From assembly GCA_963820545.1 (NCBI GenBank), contig CAWGAJ010000001.1, forward strand, positions 558,001-622,000: 64,000 bases of DNA, written 5' to 3'. Shown piece after piece: positions 59,359 through 64,000 of this stretch (position 1 is its first letter; the number at the start of each line of letters is the position of its first letter). Position numbers and translations under genes: made by a program. This DNA is from CAWGAJ01 sp963820545 (GTDB lineage: Bacteria; Planctomycetota; Planctomycetia; Pirellulales; Thermoguttaceae). The notes below the pieces were generated by a model, which searched no databases, was not told the DNA's origin, and was given only the letters and a program-made list of their open reading frames with translations.

Positions 59359-60612
59359 ATGAAAAAGGGTTTATTGCCGTTGTGGATTTTATGGTTTGCG
59401 GGGACGGTTTTGCTTGTGATCCGGCCTGTTGCGGCGGATGATTGGCCAGGCTGGCGCGGTGCGCAGCGCGACGGCATCTGCCGCGAAAAGGGCCTGCTAA
59501 AAGAGTGGCCGCAAGAAGGCCCCCCGCTGGCCTGGAAAACTAGCGGATTGGGCGAAGGTTTTAGCACTGTGGCCGTGGTGGGGAAGGTTATTTACACCCA
59601 GGGACATAAAGACGGCAAGCAGTGTGTCATGGCCCTGGACGCGGGCAATAAAGGCAAACTGATTTGGGAGTCTCGGTTTGCCCCGGTGAGCTTTGACGGC
59701 AATAAGCATCCCGGTTCCCGGGCCACGCCCAGCATCGAAGGCGATTGGCTTTACACCACCGGCATTTCCGGCGAGTTGGCGTGCCTGGACATTAAAGACG
59801 GGCGGATAATCTGGCAAAAGGATTTTGTGCAGGATTTCGGCGGCATTCGGCCGATGTGGGGATTTGCCGAATCGGTGCTGGTGGATGGTCCTTGGGTGAT
59901 CTGCACACCCGGTGGTGAAAAAAATACCATTGTGGCACTAGACAAAACCAACGGCAATCAAGTGTGGGGCGCGGCTGTGGGCGATCCGGCTGGATACGCC
60001 TCGGTTATCAAGGCCACCATCGACGGTGTGAAGCAATACATCAACCTTACGGGCAAAGGCGTGATTGCGGTGCGGGCCGAAGACGGAAAATTTCTCTGGC
60101 GCTACGACGCCCCGGCAAGTAAAGTATCGAACATTTCCACCTGCATTGTTTCGGGCAAGTCGGTTTTTGGCGCCAGCGGTTACAATATCGGCGGCGGCCG
60201 GGCCGACATCAAACGCAACGGCGATGAGTTCGAAGCCAAAGAAATATTTCTCTCTAAACAGATGCAAAATCATCACGGCGGCATGGTGCTGGTGGACGGC
60301 ATGATTTATGGATGCAGCAATCCGAAGGATCTTACTTGCCTGGACTTCAATACTGGAGAGATCAAGTGGTTTGAGAAAAGTTCGGGCAAGTGCTCGATTT
60401 TGTATGCCGAGGGCATGCTTTACTGCCGCGACGAGAACGGTCCGATCAGCCTGGTCGAGGCCACGCCCAAAGGTTTTAAACTTAAAGGCCGATTCGACCA
60501 GCCCGATCGCAGCGACCTGAACAGTTGGCCGCACCTGGTGATATCCGATGGCATGTTGTACGTGCGCGACCAGGACGTGCTTTTGTGCTACAATGTGCGG
60601 GAGAAGAAGTAG
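59359..60612 (+). CDS. exported PQQ-like beta-propeller protein
   Basis: 417 residues with a signal peptide (PLWILWFAGTVLLVIRPVAA). DDWPGWRGAQRDGICREKGL is the usual start of planctomycete beta-propeller proteins, followed by repeated blades such as GELACLDIKDGRIIWQKDF, NTIVALDKTNGNQVWGAAVG and DLTCLDFNTGEIKWFEKSSG. The fold is that of PQQ dehydrogenases, but no cofactor or catalytic residues are evident, so it is probably a binding or scaffold protein outside the cytoplasm. Confidence 0.85.
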   Translation: MKKGLLPLWILWFAGTVLLVIRPVAADDWPGWRGAQRDGICREKGLLKEWPQEGPPLAWKTSGLGEGFSTVAVVGKVIYTQGHKDGKQCVMALDAGNKGKLIWESRFAPVSFDGNKHPGSRATPSIEGDWLYTTGISGELACLDIKDGRIIWQKDFVQDFGGIRPMWGFAESVLVDGPWVICTPGGEKNTIVALDKTNGNQVWGAAVGDPAGYASVIKATIDGVKQYINLTGKGVIAVRAEDGKFLWRYDAPASKVSNISTCIVSGKSVFGASGYNIGGGRADIKRNGDEFEAKEIFLSKQMQNHHGGMVLVDGMIYGCSNPKDLTCLDFNTGEIKWFEKSSGKCSILYAEGMLYCRDENGPISLVEATPKGFKLKGRFDQPDRSDLNSWPHLVISDGMLYVRDQDVLLCYNVREKK

Positions 60613-60657
60613 TGGACAGTGGACGGTGGACGGTGGGCAGTGGACGGTGGACAGTGT
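60611..60657 (+). repeat. GTGGACAGTGGACGGTGGGC slipped repeat
   Basis: Directly after the first PQQ-like gene, in the sense direction; same unit as 9664, 19670 and 53784. Confidence 0.9.
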
Positions 60658-60692
60658 TTAAATTTTTTTAACACGAAAGGATGGGAGATGCC

Positions 60693-61916
60693 ATGAAAAA
60701 CTCAAATCGAACGATTGGCATGATAACGGGCTGCGTGGTGCTGATCAGTGTGTCCTGCGTCTTTGCGCAGGATTGGCCGCAGTGGCGAGGCCTCAAGCGG
60801 GACGATAAAGTGAGCGGGTTCGCCGCTCCGGCGACCTGGCCCAAGGAACTGACGCAAAAGTGGAAAATCACGGTGGGCCTGGGCGATGCCACGCCGGCCT
60901 TGGTGGGCGACAAACTTTATGTGTTTGCGCGGCAGGGCGATGATGAGATTATCATGTGTCTTAGTGCCGCCGACGGCAAGGAACTTTGGCAAAACAAGTA
61001 TCCCACGATACCAGTGACCGGCGGGCCTGCCGGACATTCGGGGCCGAGAAGTTCGCCCACGGTGGCGGAGGGAAAGGTCGTCACGCTGGGCGTGGGCGGG
61101 ATACTCTCCTGCCTGGACGCCGCCAGCGGCAAGCAGTTGTGGCGCAAGGACGAATTTCCCAAAGTCTGGCCGCAGTTCTACACGGCGATGTCGCCGATTA
61201 TTGTCGACGGGCTGTGCATCGCGCAGATTGGCGGTAAAGACAACGGGGCGATCATGGCGTTTGACTTAAATTCCGGAGAGCTGAAGTGGAAATTGGCCGG
61301 CGAAGGCCCGGAATATGCCTCGCCCGTGCTGATGACCGTCGAGGGCACGAAACAGATCGTCACGCTAACGGAGAAAAGAGTGGTGGGCGTGGCCGTGGCC
61401 GATGGCAAGCTCTTGTGGCAAATACCATTCGAGCCTAAGGAAAGGACGTATAATATGGCCACGCCCATCGTCGATGGTCAGACGGTGATCTACACGGGCG
61501 CGGGCCGGGGCACCAAGGCAGTGAAGATCGAAAAACAAGGCGAGGAATTTACCGTCAAAGAGCTTTGGAGTGCGGAGCTGGCCACGACATTTAATACGCC
61601 GGTGCTCAAAGACGGGCTGGTGTATGGTATTTCCGAACGGGGGAAGATGTTCTGCCTTAACGCCCAAACCGGCCAAGAGGCCTGGAGCGGAACGGACAAC
61701 GTGGGCCGCTTCGGATCGATTATCGACGCCGGTTCAGTGCTGGTGGCGCTGCCCGAAAAAACGGGATTGATCGTTTTCAAGCCCAGCGACAAGCAATACG
61801 AGGAGCTGGCCCGGTACAAGGTTTCCGACACGGCGATCTATGCGCATCCTGTAATCGCAGGGAAGCGGATCTTTGTGAAGGACCAAGATACCTTGACGCT
61901 GTGGACAGTCGAATAA
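60693..61916 (+). CDS. second exported PQQ-like beta-propeller protein
   Basis: About 407 residues; ATG 60693 gives a clean signal peptide (IGMITGCVVLISVSCVFAQD) and follows GGGAG. Blades include GGILSCLDAASGKQLWRKDE, GAIMAFDLNSGELKWKL and GKMFCLNAQTGQEAWSG. Related to the gene before it but clearly diverged. Both likely form an operon, 80 bases apart. Confidence 0.85.
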   Translation: MKNSNRTIGMITGCVVLISVSCVFAQDWPQWRGLKRDDKVSGFAAPATWPKELTQKWKITVGLGDATPALVGDKLYVFARQGDDEIIMCLSAADGKELWQNKYPTIPVTGGPAGHSGPRSSPTVAEGKVVTLGVGGILSCLDAASGKQLWRKDEFPKVWPQFYTAMSPIIVDGLCIAQIGGKDNGAIMAFDLNSGELKWKLAGEGPEYASPVLMTVEGTKQIVTLTEKRVVGVAVADGKLLWQIPFEPKERTYNMATPIVDGQTVIYTGAGRGTKAVKIEKQGEEFTVKELWSAELATTFNTPVLKDGLVYGISERGKMFCLNAQTGQEAWSGTDNVGRFGSIIDAGSVLVALPEKTGLIVFKPSDKQYEELARYKVSDTAIYAHPVIAGKRIFVKDQDTLTLWTVE

Positions 61917-62035
61917 GAATTTGATTGAACAAGAGTCTCTGGGGGAGCGGGGGAACAAGAGGTACTTGTTTCCAGACTAGTTTCTTGGGATAATCGAATA
62001 AAGGGGCTATTTGCGTTATAAGGAGTTGAGTTGCC

Positions 62036-62650
62036 GTGACAACAATGGTTCTCGATCCAAATTTGGAACAGCGCCTGCTCGAACAGCGTCGGGCATGGGG
62101 AGCGGATAAATTCGACGAAGTATGGGAAGGAGTATACATCATGGCGCCGTTGCCGAACGATGAGCATCAGAACTTGGCAGGCAAATTCTGTGCGATACTC
62201 ATTGAGTTGTTGGGCTGGCAGGGGCTTGCGGATGTCCGCGCCGGTGTAAATCTTGCCGCAAGCGCCGCAGAGTGGACGGAAGATTTTCGTTGTCCCGACG
62301 TGGCGGTTTTTCTCCGCGATACACGGGCCGAGAACTGCGATACGCATTGGAGCGGAGCGGCGGATTTTCTCATCGAGATCACCAGCCCGGGCGACCGCAC
62401 GCACGATAAAATCGCTTTTTACGAGCGGATTGGCGTGGAAGAGTTGCTGATCGTCAACCGGGAAGAATGGACACTTGAACTTTATCAAAGGCAAGACGGC
62501 CGCCTGCAAAAAAACGCGGAATCGCGCTTGCCCGAAAGCGCAACGCTTACCAGTCACAAAGTTCCGCTTACCTTCCGGCTTGTTCCTGGCGAAAAGCGCC
62601 CCTTGATTGAAGTCGCCTCGGTGGCCGACAACCGGCGGTGGTCAATTTAA
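62036..62650 (+). CDS. Uma2-family (DUF820) putative nuclease
   Basis: 204 residues from GTG 62036. EVWEGVYIMAPLPNDEHQNL, then FRCPDVAVFLRDTRAENCDT and AADFLIEITSPGDRTHDKIA and EELLIVNREEWTLELYQRQ make the PD-(D/E)XK core (D in PDV, E-I-x in LIEITSP). Intact, unlike the first Uma2 gene. Confidence 0.8.
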   Translation: MTTMVLDPNLEQRLLEQRRAWGADKFDEVWEGVYIMAPLPNDEHQNLAGKFCAILIELLGWQGLADVRAGVNLAASAAEWTEDFRCPDVAVFLRDTRAENCDTHWSGAADFLIEITSPGDRTHDKIAFYERIGVEELLIVNREEWTLELYQRQDGRLQKNAESRLPESATLTSHKVPLTFRLVPGEKRPLIEVASVADNRRWSI

Positions 62651-62689
62651 CAACCGCAAATAGGTATTTTTAAAAGGGGGATAAGTCGA

Positions 62690-63568
62690 ATGTCATTAGA
62701 ATTTATCAAACATGAAAAAATCAGCCTTCGACAACTTCCTCAATTTAATGAGGCCTGGTTACATGAACGCATAAGCGACGATCCATCCCTTCTGGGAATT
62801 GGCGATGTAAGGGTATTAGATCGGGAACGTCCGATTTCAGGAGCCGGGCGATTAGACTTGCTTCTCTTTGATGAAGACAACAATATACGATATGAGGTCG
62901 AGATCATGTTGGGGGCGACAGACCCAAGCCACATTATCCGAACAATCGAATATTGGGACTTAGAACGGCGACGTTATCCGGGCTACGATCATGTTGCAGT
63001 ATTGATCGCTGAAGACATAACAACTAGATTTCTCAATGTAATGAATTTGTTTTCTGGTAATATTCCACTTATTGCTATCCAACTTGATGCACTACGTGTG
63101 GAAGAACATTTAGTACTGAACTTCGTTCATATTCTTGACCAAACCGACCTCCGTGTTGATGATACCGATGAGGATACAGGTGGTGGAGAAGTTGATCGTG
63201 ATTATTGGAATCAGAAGGCAGGATCGGAACTGATGCATATTTGCGATGAAATACTCAATATGATTAACAATTTTGCGACCACAACTCAGGAACTAAACTA
63301 TCTTCGTGGCTATATAGGATTGCGTTCAAATGGTGTGGTTCGTAATTTCATCTATCTGTCACCTAAACCAACAAAACGTTATGCACATTTAACTTTCTCG
63401 AACTCAAACGCAGAGCAGTGGAAGGAACGATTTGAGGAGGCTGGGGTACCTGTGAATATCAAACGAAAAGGTAGAGTGCGAATATCGGTAACACCCGATG
63501 AGTTTGCACAGAATAGGGACCTAATTCGACAGGCGGTTGAAGAGACCGTTAAGGAGTCTGAGGCTTAA
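62690..63568 (+). CDS. PD-(D/E)XK-like protein of unknown family
   Basis: 292 residues. The segment AGRLDLLLFDEDNNIRYEVE followed by IMLGATDPSHIIRTIEYWDL has the D ... E-x-E plus helix arrangement of NucS/archaeal Holliday-junction-type nucleases, though the lysine of a classical ExK is replaced. The C-terminal 120 residues may form a separate domain that resembles a DUF-type winged part. More AT-rich than its neighbours, so possibly acquired. Confidence 0.55.
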   Translation: MSLEFIKHEKISLRQLPQFNEAWLHERISDDPSLLGIGDVRVLDRERPISGAGRLDLLLFDEDNNIRYEVEIMLGATDPSHIIRTIEYWDLERRRYPGYDHVAVLIAEDITTRFLNVMNLFSGNIPLIAIQLDALRVEEHLVLNFVHILDQTDLRVDDTDEDTGGGEVDRDYWNQKAGSELMHICDEILNMINNFATTTQELNYLRGYIGLRSNGVVRNFIYLSPKPTKRYAHLTFSNSNAEQWKERFEEAGVPVNIKRKGRVRISVTPDEFAQNRDLIRQAVEETVKESEA

Positions 63569-63658
63569 GTTGGATTATGAGTAGAGAAATAGAAAAGGGT
63601 ATGCATTGTCATTTTGCTTATCTAAATGGTATAATTGGATGAGTCACTGAGGTGATTT

Positions 63659-63937
63659 ATGTCCTTGAACGTGACGCTCGATTTGCCGGCTGAGGTGGAG
63701 GAAAAGCTGCGCCGGGAGACTGCGAATCTCGACGCGGACGTCAAGGAGGCTTATGCCTTGGAGCTTTTCCGACGGGGGAAACTCAGCCATTGTGAACTTT
63801 CCCTGGTGCTGGGGCTAGATCGCTTTGAAACCGACGCTTATCTTAAGCGGCACAATGTTTTCGAAGGCTCGCTGACGATGGCCGATCTTCAATCCGACCG
63901 GCAGACACTGGATCGCGTGATGGGAAAGGCCCACTGA
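63659..63937 (+). CDS. UPF0175-family antitoxin-like protein
   Basis: 92 residues. ELFRRGKLSHCELSLVLGLD and RFETDAYLKRHNVFEGSLT fit UPF0175, a helix-turn-helix protein that usually precedes a PIN-like DUF3368 toxin. Its TGA overlaps the next ATG (TGATG), consistent with an operon. Confidence 0.8.
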   Translation: MSLNVTLDLPAEVEEKLRRETANLDADVKEAYALELFRRGKLSHCELSLVLGLDRFETDAYLKRHNVFEGSLTMADLQSDRQTLDRVMGKAH

Positions 63938-64000
63938 TGCTTGTCGTTGCCGACAGCTCTCCGATGATCGTGCTTGTCCTAATCGGGCACATCAAAGTGC
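63937..64000 (+). CDS. DUF3368/PIN-like toxin, N-terminal part (cut by window end)
   Basis: Twenty-one codons visible: MLVVADSSPMIVLVLIGHIK. The ADSSP motif with its aspartate is the first metal-binding residue of PIN-type ribonucleases, and the overlap with the UPF0175 gene is the usual arrangement. Confidence 0.65.
   Translation, partial: MLVVADSSPMIVLVLIGHIKV

Overview
The window looks like a chromosomal segment of a planctomycete, probably of the Pirellulales type. The evidence is an EF-Tu whose switch I region carries the planctomycete-style sequence (GGTVRDATKT... in place of the usual RGITI context), a long sigma factor with an N-terminal helix-turn-helix domain, a DUF1598-type secreted protein, a tyrosine/valine-rich secreted protein, two Uma2 (DUF820) proteins, PQQ-like beta-propeller proteins and a fragment of a planctomycete-type kinase leader. 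These assignments come from recalled family features and not from a database search.

Layout. 0-8.7 kb: the start of peptide deformylase (cut by the window edge), an EamA transporter, msrA, a Uma2 gene, a small gene coupled to yqgE/algH, a secreted protein and a sigma factor. 8.7-14.2 kb: an accessory stretch with slipped repeats, an AT-rich three-gene island (FRG-domain protein, an unrecognised protein, a convergent PD-(D/E)XK nuclease-like protein) and a RelE/ParE-like toxin-antitoxin pair. 14.2-33.1 kb: the translation/transcription core in classical order: tRNA-Thr, tRNA-Tyr, tRNA-Gly, tRNA-Thr, tuf, tRNA-Trp, secE, nusG, rplK, rplA, rplJ, rplL, rpoB, rpoC, rpsL, rpsG and fusA, with an orphan kinase-leader fragment placed between rpsG and fusA. 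33-41.1 kb: accessory DNA with a decayed HicB-like gene and several integron attC-like sites bounding small cassettes, with no integrase visible (a CALIN-like array), interrupted by a DUF1598 gene and a PpiC-type isomerase. 41-50 kb: small secreted and hydrolase-like genes, two ArnT/PMT-type membrane glycosyltransferases flanking a PAP2 phosphatase, and an NAD-type isocitrate dehydrogenase. 50-64 kb: a very large membrane protein with a low-complexity tail, a tandem pair of secreted paralogues, a DUF4139-like protein, two PQQ-like proteins, a Uma2 protein, a PD-(D/E)XK-like protein and a UPF0175/DUF3368 pair cut by the window end.

Two things cut across the whole window. First, many clearly essential or conserved genes (rpoB, rpoC three times, the sigma factor, msrA and others) are broken by 1-2 base deletions, and about 15 of the 19 breaks I could place lie in a GCGC or (GC)n tract. 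This points to a systematic sequencing or base-modification effect rather than real gene decay, so I annotate these as single genes spanning the break. Second, intergenic DNA is filled with short slipped purine-rich repeats and with small palindromes, some of which run into coding 3' ends and make repeat-derived protein tails.
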